A stretch of DNA of 64,000 bases from Okeania sp. SIO1I7 (GTDB lineage Bacteria; Cyanobacteriota; Cyanobacteriia; Cyanobacteriales; Microcoleaceae): the NCBI GenBank assembly GCA_010672585.1, contig JAAHGF010000020.1, positions 62,001 through 126,000 on the forward strand. Direction: 5' to 3'. Made by a program: the position numbers and the translations under genes. Below are positions 1 through 10,348 of the stretch, in pieces. Under the pieces are notes generated by a model. The model had not been told where the DNA came from and did not search any database. It was given only the letters and a program-made list of their open reading frames with translations. Every line of letters starts with the position of its first letter. Position 1 is the first letter of the stretch.

Positions 1-471
1 ATAATTTACGACATCAAAACTGGTATTAAACTTGTTCATTCTGACTTCTCCTCCTGGGAGGGGTTATATCATGTTCGGATAATCAGTTATAAATAAAATT
101 TGGCGTTGCTGAATTGAAGTATGAATGCGCGATTGTTTGTTTCTGGTCAAGCCCCCTAAATCCCCCAAAATTGGGGGACTTTTAGAGTTTGATTCCCCCC
201 AAAATTGGGGGGCTAGGGGGGCAAAATCATACCCAGAATCAGCAACGCCTAAAATTTAAGGACTTACAGTACTGACGGTACAAAAAAAATACTGAAATTA
301 TCAATACTCCATCTCCAATATTTCCTATTTTCCCCCTTTCTTCCCTCCTGACTCCTGACTTCCCCTCCTGGGAGGGGTTAGGGGTGGGTTGACTCCTGAC
401 TCCTCCATCATTTATTTATAAGTATTCAACCGAACATGGTATTAGGGGTGGGTTGACTCCTGACTCCTGAA
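1..471. other. Intergenic stretch with repeats
   Basis: No gene is visible. It holds a miniature inverted-repeat element (102-249, listed separately), a half-copy of the ATATCATGTTCGG repeat near 68, and pyrimidine-rich seven-base repeats of the CTCCTGA type around 345-470. Confidence 0.6.
94..257. mobile_element. Miniature inverted-repeat element, GGCGTTGCTGA family, copy 1
   Basis: The element runs from 102 to 249 and is bounded by inverted ends GGCGTTGCTGA and its complement. The 8-bp sequence TAAAATTT stands directly on both sides (94-101 and 250-257), as a target-site duplication would. The interior is a palindrome of C-runs and G-runs and carries no ORF, so any transposase must act in trans. 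Copies in opposite or divergent form lie at 23641-23845 and 58872-59050. Confidence 0.75.
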
Positions 472-1170
472 CTATGCTAAATCAAATAAAAGAATTTCTG
501 CATCTGACTTAGCTGTAATATAAACATCATTAACTTCGCTTAAAGCAGCACCATCACCTGCTTTTAAAGATAAATCATTAAGGTCTATTTCCCCACGAGC
601 AACTTGAACCCATCCGTAACGTTCAGAATCAAAAGAATAAGAAAAGCGATCGCCCTCTTTCAAAACACCTGCAAATAAATCAACATCCTGATTAATTTTT
701 AGTGCGCTATTTCTACCATCTTTCGCAACTATTAAATTTAATTTACCAGAGTTTTTTTCTATATCAAAATAACGTTGATTATATGTTGGTTTTAAACCCC
801 TATAATTTGGTAGTAACCAAATTTGTAAAAAGTGAACCTCCTCAGATTTTGAGTAGTTATATTCGCTATGCATAATTCCTGTACCCGTACTCATGTGTTG
901 TACTTCTCCAGGATAAAGTACAGCAGTATTTCCTGTACTATCTTTATGTTCTAATGCTCCTTCTAAAACATAAGTAATAATTTCCATATCTCGATGTCCA
1001 TGAGTTCCGAAACCATTACTAGGAGAAACTCTATCTTCATTAATTACTCTGAGAGAACGAAACCCCATATATTCACGGTCAAAATAGTTGGCAAAAGAAA
1101 ATGTATGATAACTATCGAGCCAACCATGATTTGCGTGTCCTCTTGCTTCAGCTTTTCGTATAGAAATCAT
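472..1170 (-). CDS. Pirin family protein (YhhW-like, cupin)
   Basis: A 232-residue bicupin protein of the pirin/YhhW family; some members have quercetin 2,3-dioxygenase activity and others act as redox-sensitive regulators. The N-terminal cupin shows the metal ligands H57 and H59 (in FGTHGHRDME), H101 and E103 (in GIMHSEYN), so a metal site should be intact. Length matches the family. The start is supported by a strong ribosome binding site, GGAGGT, a few bases upstream on the minus strand. The next gene is a HxlR-type regulator about 1.1 kb away on the other strand, a common kind of partner for redox-responsive pirins, but regulation of one by the other is only an inference. Confidence 0.9.
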   Translation of the reverse strand: MISIRKAEARGHANHGWLDSYHTFSFANYFDREYMGFRSLRVINEDRVSPSNGFGTHGHRDMEIITYVLEGALEHKDSTGNTAVLYPGEVQHMSTGTGIMHSEYNYSKSEEVHFLQIWLLPNYRGLKPTYNQRYFDIEKNSGKLNLIVAKDGRNSALKINQDVDLFAGVLKEGDRFSYSFDSERYGWVQVARGEIDLNDLSLKAGDGAALSEVNDVYITAKSDAEILLFDLA

Positions 1171-2280
1171 TATTACTACCTCCGATAAAATTTGATTTTT
1201 TTGTGAAAATTAAACTTTCATTACTAACATTAATTTAATCTAAAAAATTAATAACTACGTCGAGTAGCTAAAATTATTTGATGGTTCATATTTTATTACT
1301 CCCAACTAATGTTACATAATTATGATTTTATAGACATTAGTTTTTAGTCAAAATAATTGGTTCACTCATGGTCTTTTTCTCTATTGAATTAATCTCTGGA
1401 TACAAAATCTATAGAAGTTAATAACTGAGATTTTGTTTTGACATTTATAATCTAGCTTAAGTTAGGTTAATATGTGTAGTATGCACTTTAAAGTTAGATA
1501 GTACCTAAAAAGATACTATGAGTGGAGGTAGTAGACAAAAAAGTAAAAATATTGGTTCTTATACAGCAGTTTCCCAAGTTATGAAGTACAGAGATTAACA
1601 ATTGAATGTTTGTAGTGCGGACATCTTCCCCGCCATGGGTATACTTCACCCTTAGTGTTCTGCTGTATCGGTCGAATGGCTTTCATAAAAACTGGTAGCT
1701 TTAATATAGAACCCCCGATCATATCTTCATAAATATGCGCGTTTTTTTAGCTAGTCCTCAGGAGACAGGAGACAGGAGTTCATTAATTGATAATTGATCA
1801 TGGATAATTGATAATTACCTCGGGTTTTAACCGTTACGGAATTGAATATAAGGAAATATCCTAGCACTTTTTTTTCCCCTTAAAAGAGGAGGATTTTTAC
1901 CTTAATTCTTTAATTATTAATTATTAATTATTCGGTAAGAGGGAAGAGGGAAGATGTGGGAGAGATAATACAAAAAAATCAACACTCCTTCAGATGATTT
2001 TTCCTCAAAATTGATGCGCGAAAAGACTTGACTACCATAATTATATAGCTATCAAATGGGTTCTATAAAACTTTAATATAAAAATTCAGCAAACCAAAAA
2101 TTTGGTAAGCATTCAGCTATTAGCCATCAGCTATCAGCAATAATACCTTGTGCTTAAGGAAAAGTTTTAAATGAATATAGACTTTGGAACTGACTTTTAG
2201 TCAGATTTTTCTAGCTTAATTAAATATTGCTTTTAGTGAGTGATAAAAGCAATAGCTGATAGCTGATAGCTGACGGCTGA
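1171..2280. other. Long intergenic stretch
   Basis: No gene is recognisable. It contains AATTATT heptamer repeats (about 1909-1933), a TTGATAA-type repeat around 1780-1815, and AGCTATC-type repeats just before the HxlR gene (2105-2140 and 2250-2281). The divergent promoters of the pirin and HxlR genes should lie here, but no convincing -35/-10 pair stands out. Confidence 0.5.
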
Positions 2281-2652
2281 ATGCTTACAAAATTTGAGAT
2301 GAAAATTAAAAGTACAAATAAGAAGAAAAATTGTCCAGCAGAGATGGCTATCAAAGTCATTGGTGGACGTTGGAAACTTTTGATTCTCAAGGAATTATTT
2401 GATGGGGTTAAACGTTTCAATGAACTGCATCGTTCTTTACAAGGTGTGACTCATAAGATGCTTACCCAACAATTGCGGGAAATGGAAGCAGATGGTATTG
2501 TTCATCGGCAAGTTTATTTGCAGGTTCCTCCAAAAGTCGAATATTCTTTAACTCCTCTCGGAAAAAGTCTTAAACCGATGATTAATGAAATGCACGAATG
2601 GGGAATTGAACATCTGAATTCTCATAAGGAAAATGAAAATATAGATGAATAA
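2281..2652 (+). CDS. HxlR family transcriptional regulator
   Basis: A 123-residue winged-helix protein with the HxlR signature: a Cys near the N-terminus (NCPAEMAIKVIGGRWKLLIL), then RFNELHRSL and TQQLREMEADG of the recognition region, and YSLTPLGKSL of the wing. HxlR proteins are small DNA-binding regulators, often sensing oxidants or aldehydes through that Cys. The first ATG (2281) lies at the end of a heptamer repeat, and the next ATG (residue 7, position 2299) is an equally good start. Pirin is encoded divergently, which makes pirin a plausible target. No transmembrane or extra domains are seen. Confidence 0.88.
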   Translation: MLTKFEMKIKSTNKKKNCPAEMAIKVIGGRWKLLILKELFDGVKRFNELHRSLQGVTHKMLTQQLREMEADGIVHRQVYLQVPPKVEYSLTPLGKSLKPMINEMHEWGIEHLNSHKENENIDE

Positions 2653-3424
2653 TATCATGTCCGGTTGAACAGTTATAAATAAATGATGGAGTAGTCAGGA
2701 GTCAACCCACCCCTAATATCATGTCCGGTTAAACAGTGATAAATAAATAACTACGGAGTCCTCAGGAGTCAACCCACCCCTCACCCCTCCCCCTCCCAGG
2801 AGGGGAAGTCAGGAGTCAGGAGGAAAGAGGGAAGAGGGAAGAAAGAAGAAGAGGAGGAAAAGGAGAAAGTTTTTTTATAACTAATTATCCGGACATGATA
2901 TAATATCATGTCCGTTGGTATCGTTTGTGTAAAAGTTGGCGTGGATATTTGCAGGAAATTTAAGTTTTTTTCTTGCCTGTTGCTTTCCGGAGCTGTTGCC
3001 TGTTGCCTATTTACTATACAAGACCGATGCTACCGGACATGATATAACCCCTCCCAGGAGGGGAAAGACCGAGGACCGAGTCAGGAGGGAAGAAAGAAGC
3101 AAGAAGAAGAGGAGGAAGAGGAGGAAAAGGAGAAAGTTTTTTTGATCGCTAGACATCTCCTCCAAAAGAGGGAGTAGGGAGTAGGGAACCCACCCCTCAC
3201 CCCTCCCCCTCCCAGGAGGGGAAGAATTGATAATTTCTGTACGATAGTTGATTTTATTTTTTATTATTGGAGATGTCTACTAATTATCCGGATTTAGTAT
3301 AATATCAAATCCGTTTAATTCGGCACGTAAAAAATGTTCTATCTTCAACCATTACCAAATATTTCCCCATCCCCCCATCCCCCCATCTCCCCATCTAATT
3401 ACACCGATGCTACCGGACATAATA
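2653..3424. repeat. Intergenic repeat cluster
   Basis: The 770 bases hold at least five copies or half-copies of the ATATCATGTCCGG end sequence (2654, 2718, 2888 inverted, 2903, 3033 inverted), STRR-like GGAAGAG/GAAGAAG purine tracts and CCCACCCCTCACCCC tracts. One complete inverted-repeat element (2903-3045) is listed separately. Short ORFs here fall inside repeats and are not believable genes. Confidence 0.6.
2903..3045. mobile_element. Miniature inverted-repeat element, ATATCATGTCCG family, copy 1
   Basis: A 143-bp sequence with ends ATATCATGTCCG and CGGACATGATAT. The interior includes GGAAAGCAACAGG-type sequence, seen here as its complement. A second, inverted copy with the same interior is at 23004-23140, and part of the interior recurs at 43676-43710. 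No ORF is carried. Confidence 0.65.
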
Positions 3425-5395
3425 TTACGACCGCTCTGAACTTAAAATATGGTCAGTTTTTAATGTTACAACAGTTGGTAGATTTATACTAAAAGTAGAT
3501 CCAACACCAACAGAGCTTTCTACCGTAATTTTTCCACCCATCATTTCACAAAATTTTTGACAGATAGACAACCCCAAACCAGTCCCACCGTACTTACGAG
3601 TCGTAGAATTATCAGCTTGTACAAAAGGCTGAAACACTTTTTCAATTTGCTCTGGAGTCATACCTATACCAGTATCAGTCACACTGAAAATTATCTGATT
3701 TAATGTCTGATTATCTGAAATATTAGCCGACTCTATTTCCAATGTGCTACTACCATTTCCATTCTGCTCTATATTGTGTTCCCGAACTACTTTTAAAGTA
3801 ATAATACCTTCGTGAGTAAACTTGCTAGCATTACTCAATAGATTAATCACGACTTGTTTAATTTTTGTTCGGTCAGCAAACATCGTCCCTATTTCACTAC
3901 TACAATGCATCTCAAAAGAATTACCATTTTTCCTAATCAGTGGTTGTACAATGCTCTGAACTTCTTTTACTAATGTCAAGATATCAAATTCTTCTTCATA
4001 TATAGTCATCTCCCCTGATTCTACCTTAGAAATATCTAGGATATCTTGAATAATTGTTAGCAGATGTAAACCAGAACTTTTAATTTGCTCCAGGTCTGGA
4101 ATAAAATCTTCATAGCCTAAATCTTCAGCATCTTCTCGCAGCAGATCGCTATACCCAATAATCGCGTTAAGAGGTGTTCTCAGCTCATGACTCATACTAG
4201 CAAGAAACATACTTTTGGCTTTGTTCGCACCTTCTGCAGCTTCTTTTGCTTGCTTCAACTCTATATTAGCTAACTTACTTTCTGTAATATCTCGAACAAT
4301 AGCTAAAACTTCATTTTGACCACTTGCCAATATTCTCGCTTCAAAATGATGACGTCGCCCATGGACAAACCACTCATATTCAAATATTTTAATATCTCCT
4401 GTTTGAAGTGCCTCCTCAAGATATTGTAAATATTGTTTTGCAGCATTTTCTGGCAAAACTTCGGAAACTTTTTTACCTATTAATTCATCACTAGACCAGG
4501 GTAAATCATTTTTTCTAGAAGGTTTATAGTAGAGAAAAATCCCATTATTGCTGAATCGCAAAATTACATCTGGAATAGCATCAAGCAACGCTCTATTTTT
4601 AGCCTCACTTTGACGTAAATCTTCTGCTCTTTGTTTTAAACTACGAATTAGCTCCTCCTTGCTATGAATTAGTTCTCTAAGTTGATAAGTCATACTATTA
4701 AAAGACTTTGCCAATACAGCTAATTCATCTCCGGTACAAATCTCCATCTTCTGAGTTAGGTCTCCAGAAGCGAGACGTTTAGTAACTACAGTCATTTCCT
4801 GTAGAGGTTCAGTAATAGAGCGACTAATTAACAATGCCAGAAAAGTTCCAGCAGTAGCAGCCATAGCTGCTACTATCAGACCTTGATTACGCACATCAGC
4901 AATCTTTTGATTTAAGGGAGTTGTAGATAAACCTACACTCACAGCTCCCAGTCTTTTCCGTCCAACAACTACTGCCTTACCAGCAAGCAATTGAGTAGAC
5001 TTCCACTCAAAAATTGTTTCATCGCTCTCCAGTAAACGCTGGCCAAATTCATCGGGTTTAATATTGTAAACCAAAACATCTTCACCATAAGCATCAGCAA
5101 CTATTCTTCCCTCTTTCTCGTAAATACGGCCTGCCGCTAGTACTTGATCTTCTCCAAGCTGCTCCATGATTTCTTCCATAAAATCAGCATCTAGCCTGTA
5201 CAGAGAATCTCTAACTGTTATTGATATAGTATTGAGTAAAATTTCCGCCTGTTTTTGCAATTCACTACGAAAATTTTGTTGCTGACGGTGAACAGATAGC
5301 CAAGTGACACCCGCCACTACCACGACAACCAAACCTGTCATGGCTAGCGTTAACTTGGTGGCTAGTGACCCTTGTCCAATCCTGAATAAGCCCAT
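3425..5395 (-). CDS. Membrane sensor histidine kinase (HAMP-PAS-HisKA-HATPase)
   Basis: A 656-residue sensor kinase. The order is: membrane segment at about 14-33, an extracytoplasmic sensor region to about 170, second membrane segment about 172-191, HAMP about 190-245, coiled coil, PAS about 262-375, HisKA with the phosphorylatable H403 in [14 protein letters not shown], and HATPase with N-box (NLLSNASKF), DTGIGM and GGTGLGLSI. No receiver domain is attached, so the response regulator must be elsewhere. It begins 5 bp after the stop of the PhnD-like binding protein gene on the same strand, so the two are an operon. The binding protein probably presents an anionic ligand to this kinase; that pairing is inferred from position. 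Confidence 0.92.
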   Translation of the reverse strand: MGLFRIGQGSLATKLTLAMTGLVVVVVAGVTWLSVHRQQQNFRSELQKQAEILLNTISITVRDSLYRLDADFMEEIMEQLGEDQVLAAGRIYEKEGRIVADAYGEDVLVYNIKPDEFGQRLLESDETIFEWKSTQLLAGKAVVVGRKRLGAVSVGLSTTPLNQKIADVRNQGLIVAAMAATAGTFLALLISRSITEPLQEMTVVTKRLASGDLTQKMEICTGDELAVLAKSFNSMTYQLRELIHSKEELIRSLKQRAEDLRQSEAKNRALLDAIPDVILRFSNNGIFLYYKPSRKNDLPWSSDELIGKKVSEVLPENAAKQYLQYLEEALQTGDIKIFEYEWFVHGRRHHFEARILASGQNEVLAIVRDITESKLANIELKQAKEAAEGANKAKSMFLASMSHELRTPLNAIIGYSDLLREDAEDLGYEDFIPDLEQIKSSGLHLLTIIQDILDISKVESGEMTIYEEEFDILTLVKEVQSIVQPLIRKNGNSFEMHCSSEIGTMFADRTKIKQVVINLLSNASKFTHEGIITLKVVREHNIEQNGNGSSTLEIESANISDNQTLNQIIFSVTDTGIGMTPEQIEKVFQPFVQADNSTTRKYGGTGLGLSICQKFCEMMGGKITVESSVGVGSTFSINLPTVVTLKTDHILSSERS

Positions 5396-5400
5396 CTAAT

Positions 5401-6333
5401 TCACCTGTTTTGAACAAGTTCATACAATTCTCGCATTCTTTCTATACTTGACTCTGGGGGAAAATCATCGAATTTGGCTGTCTTTTCAAACTTCTCCAAT
5501 ACTTCTCGTCCCTCTGCCGTTTGATCCATTTTAATTAAAATAGCTTTGATGGCCTCAAGCATTTCCGGTTTCATATCAGGTCTAACTAAAACTATATGAC
5601 GAGCTACTTTTTCACTTTTTGCTAAAACTTTCATAGCTTGTCGATTTACTTCCGGAATTTCCATAAAAGTACCGATGTCAACTGCACCAGCAGCAACTTT
5701 TCCACTAATTACCCATTGGATAGTATTTTCATCATCATCAGTAAAAACATATCCTACTTCATTAGCGGATACTGTGGAACTAGCAGATTTTTTCTCTTGA
5801 GGATTTAAACCACTTTCTATTAGCAAAGAAGTGGGCAACATATAGCCTGAGGTAGAGCTAATTTCATCAAAACCAACTATCTTACCTTTTAAATTTTCTA
5901 AGGATTGAATCCCACGATCCTTCATGGTAAAAATGACAGTATAATAATCTGGTTCACCACCTTTCCAGCGACGTAGAATTGGTTTAGCACCAGACTCATC
6001 GCCAATAATCATTGCTGGGTAGGGACTATCAAAGTAAATATCTACTTCTCCTGATTTGAGTGAATTGGCCATTTCTTGCAAATCAGAAGCTATTTCGACA
6101 TCCCCTACTTTTACTCCAAATTGGCCTAATCTTTCTGCCAAGTAGTCTGCTAAGGGCTGGTAGCGTTTAATCTTTTTTGAAGGATTATTAGAAATATCAG
6201 CAATAACTACTGTACTTGGGTCTTGAGTGCTAGCTAACAGCTTTGGGTTTAATGCTGATGATTTTAAACTAGAGCTGACCAAGGCGATGACCATGCCAAA
6301 GAGTGCTAGTTTCACAAAAAGCTTGCGTAACAT
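5401..6333 (-). CDS. PhnD-like periplasmic phosphate/phosphonate-type binding protein
   Basis: A 310-residue secreted solute-binding protein. A signal peptide is clear (LFVKLALFGMVIALVSSS), followed by a PhnD/phosphite-type fold with the hallmark binding segments DSPYPAM and STSGYMLP and the sequence VAAGAVD. Start is supported by GGAGAAG upstream. No ABC permease or ATPase is adjacent; instead a sensor kinase follows 5 bp downstream. That layout is typical of binding proteins used as kinase input modules rather than for uptake. The ligand (phosphate, phosphonate, phosphite or another anion) cannot be told from the sequence. Confidence 0.87.
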   Translation of the reverse strand: MLRKLFVKLALFGMVIALVSSSLKSSALNPKLLASTQDPSTVVIADISNNPSKKIKRYQPLADYLAERLGQFGVKVGDVEIASDLQEMANSLKSGEVDIYFDSPYPAMIIGDESGAKPILRRWKGGEPDYYTVIFTMKDRGIQSLENLKGKIVGFDEISSTSGYMLPTSLLIESGLNPQEKKSASSTVSANEVGYVFTDDDENTIQWVISGKVAAGAVDIGTFMEIPEVNRQAMKVLAKSEKVARHIVLVRPDMKPEMLEAIKAILIKMDQTAEGREVLEKFEKTAKFDDFPPESSIERMRELYELVQNR

Positions 6334-7407
6334 TTTTTACACTTCTCCATTCTTGATAGTTTTAACTTTAAGGATATTACTGATATGACTCAAATAAATT
6401 CACGAACAAAAGCTTTAATCAGGTAATTTTTCCACAAGTCTATGGCTATTTGGCCAGTGATGTCTACATTCGGCATGGTATTTAGCTCTATAATTGCCAA
6501 TATATAGTCTAGTTACTAAACTTGAACACTTGACTGATTTTGTTTAGTATTTGGCCATCGATCTTAGTTCGGTATTTTTATGGTCACTTTTTTGACAGCA
6601 CCACAGATATTTATACTATCCTAACAAGATTCTTGGAGGGCTGTAGGCAAGATATAGTCGCTCATTATATTGACCTAATGCAACTATTCTTTGTAAATAG
6701 CCACTCAGGATGGCTACTTTAATGAATCAATAATATATGAAGATTTGATGAAGTTGGCTCATAGCTATTGCATATTTATAACTAATAATGCAATTATTTA
6801 TTAAAGTCTTAATCAGAATTGTTTTTTGTACTCATACCAAATTCATAATGAAGTTGCATAGAATAATACTTTAATCAGAGTTGACTGTAGATTAAGACAG
6901 ACGAGTTAATAAATTTCATCATTCTGTGCAGCCTCACATAAATTTTGTATAAAACATCAAACCTAATTCTGTGCAACATCGCATAAAACTTGTATCACAA
7001 TATGGGTAACTCAGTGAAAATGTTCAGAGAGATTATTCTATCATTGCAATTCCATATTATAGTTTAAGTGTTTTGACCTGGTAGTAAGCTTGTTTAGCAT
7101 TTAAATTGAGTATCTGAATATTGACTTATTAAGTAGGGTTGATAGCTGAAAAGCTTCTCCCTACTAAGTATTGTCTTTGACAGCTTTCTCTCGTATTACT
7201 AAAATACATCTTAGCTGATTAGACTTGAGTAATATTGAGAAAATTGCTAGTAATTTAAGACAGGAAAATGTATATATAAAATTTTTACACATTTTCTTTG
7301 CTCTAAAAATACTACCCGTGAAATCCATAGCATGATTGAAAAAAAATTTATCTAGAATAAATCTGAAATAATTGCAAAAATCTATTGAGTTAGGAGATAC
7401 ATAATTT
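6334..7407. other. Long AT-rich intergenic stretch
   Basis: About 1.07 kb without a believable gene. A 60-codon ORF at 6540-6722 has no family resemblance and no ribosome site. An imperfect internal duplication is visible around 6920-7000 (variants of TTCTGTGCA-CATAAA-TTGTAT). The promoter of the downstream anchor protein should lie near its 3' end; AGGAGA at 7391 is that gene's ribosome site. Confidence 0.5.
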
Positions 7408-9132
7408 ATGAGACACTATCAGGATAAAAGTAAATATACTAATATATTAGGAAAAATTATTGAAGTAACTTTACAATCAAGTATGGCGATCGCCTTGATG
7501 GCAGCACCAAGTAAAGCTATTGGTTTGAGTTTCACACCAGTAGGTACTTATGCTACAGGCGTATTTGATGAGAGTGCGGCCAGAATCACAGCCTTCGATC
7601 CAAACAGTGACAGGCTTTTTGTTGTTAACGATGACTCACTGGCAATAGATGTTTTGGATATCAGTAACCCCAACACTCCAGGGCTGGATTTTAGTATAGA
7701 TTTAGGTCAATTTGGTAATTTTGGTGGTGTCAATAGTGTTGCCTATAGTAATGGTATTTTTGCAGTTGCTGTTGAAAGTGCAATAATCACAGATCCAGGA
7801 GAAGTTTTATTCTTTAATTCTAGTGGCAATAAATTAAATCAAATAACAGTGGGTGCTTTACCCGATATGCTGACTTTTACACAAGATGGCACTAAACTAC
7901 TGGTGGCCAATGAAGCCGAGCCAGAAGGTTATCTTGCAGGAGATATAGATCCAGAAGGCTCTGTTAGTATCATCGATATGTCTAATGGCGTAGGAAATCT
8001 TACTCAGGATGATGTAACTGTTGCAGGTTTTCAGGCTTTTAACGATCAAGTAGCTCAACTACTAGCAGAAGATGTGAGAATATTTGGCCCTGGTTCAACA
8101 GTAGCCCAAGATTTGGAGCCAGAGGCGATCGCTATTTCTGAAGATGGAACAACAGCTTGGGTAACATTACAGGAAAATAATGCTATAGGTATACTCGATA
8201 TAGAAACAGCTACATTTACAGATATTGTTGCTCTTGGTTTTAAGGATCATAGCCTACTTGGTAATGGAATAGATGGTAGCGATCAAGACGGTGAAATTAA
8301 TATTGAAAATTATCCTGTATTTGGGATGTATCAACCAGATGAAATTGCTAGCTATACAGTGGGGGAAAAAACTTACTTAGTGACAGCTAATGAGGGTGAT
8401 AGTCGTGACTATGATGGGTTTAATGAAGAAACAGAAGTGGCAGATGAGGAGCTAGACCCAAATGCTTTCCCAGATGCTGACATACTCCAGCAAGATGAAA
8501 CTATAGGGCGTTTGGAAATTACAAATACCCTTGGTGATACAGATGGTGATGGTGACTTTGATGAACTATATGCTTTTGGCGGTCGCTCTTTTTCTATTTG
8601 GGATGAAGCAGGAGGTTTAGTTTTTGACAGTGGGGATGATTTTGAACAAATAACTGCTAAATTATTTCCTGAATTCTTCAACTCCAATAATGATGAGAAT
8701 GATTCCTTTGATAATCGGAGTGATAATAAAGGTCCTGAACCTGAAGGTGTAGCTATTGGTATGGTAGGCAATAGCACCTTAGCCTTTATTGGTTTAGAAA
8801 GGATTGGTGGTTTTATGACCTACGATGTTAGTGATCCATCAGCTCCTAAGTTTATTAGTTACACAAATAATCGTGATTTCTTTGGAGATCCTGAAGCTGA
8901 TACTGCTGGCGATCTAGGGCCAGAAGGGTTAACATTTATTAGTGCAGAAGATAGTCCCAATGGTATAGCTTTGTTAGTAGTGGCTAATGAAGTTAGTGGT
9001 ACAACTACTATTTATGAAATTAATTCTGTACCTGAACCTGGTACAATTTTTGGTTTGTTGGTATTCGGAGCAGCAGGAAAGTTATTGTTGAAGGGTAAGA
9101 ATAAAACTACTGCAAAAAATTCTGCCTTCTGA
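7408..9132 (+). CDS. Choice-of-anchor I domain protein with PEP-CTERM signal
   Basis: A 574-residue exported protein. The N-terminus is a signal peptide (hydrophobic stretch ending near residue 35). The body is a beta-propeller-like choice-of-anchor I domain, recognisable from LVTANEGDSRDYDGF and LEPEAIAISEDGTTAWVT-like blades. These were once annotated as alkaline-phosphatase-like. The C-terminus has VPEPGT, a hydrophobic stretch and basic residues (KGKNK), the PEP-CTERM tripartite sorting signal recognised by exosortase. Many Asp/Gly-rich loops (DTDGDGDFDE) suggest calcium binding. Start is supported by AGGAGA 11 bp upstream. The exosortase is not in the window. A role at the cell surface or sheath is inferred. 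Confidence 0.88.
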   Translation: MRHYQDKSKYTNILGKIIEVTLQSSMAIALMAAPSKAIGLSFTPVGTYATGVFDESAARITAFDPNSDRLFVVNDDSLAIDVLDISNPNTPGLDFSIDLGQFGNFGGVNSVAYSNGIFAVAVESAIITDPGEVLFFNSSGNKLNQITVGALPDMLTFTQDGTKLLVANEAEPEGYLAGDIDPEGSVSIIDMSNGVGNLTQDDVTVAGFQAFNDQVAQLLAEDVRIFGPGSTVAQDLEPEAIAISEDGTTAWVTLQENNAIGILDIETATFTDIVALGFKDHSLLGNGIDGSDQDGEINIENYPVFGMYQPDEIASYTVGEKTYLVTANEGDSRDYDGFNEETEVADEELDPNAFPDADILQQDETIGRLEITNTLGDTDGDGDFDELYAFGGRSFSIWDEAGGLVFDSGDDFEQITAKLFPEFFNSNNDENDSFDNRSDNKGPEPEGVAIGMVGNSTLAFIGLERIGGFMTYDVSDPSAPKFISYTNNRDFFGDPEADTAGDLGPEGLTFISAEDSPNGIALLVVANEVSGTTTIYEINSVPEPGTIFGLLVFGAAGKLLLKGKNKTTAKNSAF

Positions 9133-9442
9133 TGATGCTTGGATAATCAATTAATTAGGGTTTGCTGAAAAACTCTTATGGGTGAGGGTAGGAGACAGGA
9201 GACAGGAGAAATGGGAATGTAGAGGAGATAGGAGTAGAATTGTCAGAATGATTTTTCTGCCCAACTCCTGCCTAAAATACGAGCCATGCATGAGCATTTT
9301 AGACGTTATACCAAGCACTTTTTTCTGTCCTAAAAAGGCTAAAACCTTTATATGTAAATACTTTTAGATTTAATTAGCAAGCCCTAATTATTAATAAAAT
9401 CTTCTTATAGGGACGTTCCATGGAGCGTCCCTACGCTTATAT
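9133..9442. other. Intergenic stretch with a hairpin
   Basis: No gene is seen. A GGAGACA repeat lies near 9190. A palindrome at about 9411-9435 (GGGACGTTCCATGGAGCGTCCC) could terminate either of the two convergent neighbours and belongs to a family of GTAGGG-CCCTAC hairpins also found near 22299, 52619 and 62753. Confidence 0.5.
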
Positions 9443-10348
9443 TTAAAGATTGTTAAAATCAGCTGGACCTTTATAACCGGAATATTGTGCTAAATCCTCT
9501 AAAGAAATTGTACCTTCGTAAGACTGACCATTAATTTTCCAAGTCGGATATGCGGTAATGTTGGCTGCGATACATGAGCTTTGTTGAGGGTTTTTGCCTT
9601 TAGGATCGCACTCAATATAATTAAGTTTACTAACAGCTTCTTGACCAAACAACTGCTTTTGGTCTTTACAGTGACCACACCAATAAGCACCATACATTTT
9701 TGCTCCCACTTCTGTCAGATGTTCTGCTAAAGCAATTTTTGCTGGAGTCGAAGTAGTTGTAACTCCATAAATATCTGGTGTCTCAGCAACAGGACTATGA
9801 ATTGGAGCATAAACCGCAAATGTTCCTACAAGGGTAACCATCCCAACAATAATAGCGGTAAAGATTAATTGCCCAATATCTTCCCAGTCACGACCGATTA
9901 ATGCTAAAACAAATAAAGCTACAGAACAAATAGCTGAACCGATGCAATAAAAACACAGAGATTTAATCTCAAATGCCATGATGTACATCAAATAGCTACT
10001 GAAGATAGTCATGGATACGCCACCCACAAACATTAATAACCAACTCCAGTTTTCTAGTTTTGAGCGTAACTCTTTCTGAGAATCTGGGTTAATTACCCAA
10101 GGACCGATCGCCATTGTTCCCATGCCAGCATAAGCTATAAAGCCAAATAGAGCTAGAGGTAAGCCAAAAATCATAGCATAAGGACTTTCAAGTACCTTAT
10201 CACAACCACCCACAGGACAAGTCACAACTCCTCCCATGAATTTTTCTATAGCGAGATATGCTGTAATTACTGCTCCTACTGTGGAAATACCAGCAATAAT
10301 AAAACGTGAGTTATTATGAATCCAGGGTTTAGAGCGTTTACTACGCAT
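9443..10348 (-). CDS. VKOR-thioredoxin fusion disulfide oxidoreductase
   Basis: A 301-residue membrane protein that makes disulfide bonds in exported proteins. The N-terminal vitamin K epoxide reductase domain has several membrane helices, the loop cysteine pair C44 and C49 (TCPVGGC), and the quinone-site CxxC C132/C135 (LCFYCIG). The C-terminal lumenal thioredoxin-like domain has the active site C224-G-H-C227 (YWCGHC) plus C247 and C259. This full set of eight cysteines is the pattern known from cyanobacterial VKOR fusions. The ribosome site AAGGAGG is strong. It is a single gene with no operon partner, which is usual. Confidence 0.94.
   Translation of the reverse strand: MRSKRSKPWIHNNSRFIIAGISTVGAVITAYLAIEKFMGGVVTCPVGGCDKVLESPYAMIFGLPLALFGFIAYAGMGTMAIGPWVINPDSQKELRSKLENWSWLLMFVGGVSMTIFSSYLMYIMAFEIKSLCFYCIGSAICSVALFVLALIGRDWEDIGQLIFTAIIVGMVTLVGTFAVYAPIHSPVAETPDIYGVTTTSTPAKIALAEHLTEVGAKMYGAYWCGHCKDQKQLFGQEAVSKLNYIECDPKGKNPQQSSCIAANITAYPTWKINGQSYEGTISLEDLAQYSGYKGPADFNNL

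Noticed and set aside
2936-3145. 69-residue Arg/Lys-rich ORF
   Set aside because: It runs from an inverted-repeat element into a purine heptamer tract, giving a meaningless basic tail.
6540-6722. 60-residue ORF
   Set aside because: No ribosome site, no family resemblance, and AT-rich sequence where chance ORFs are expected.
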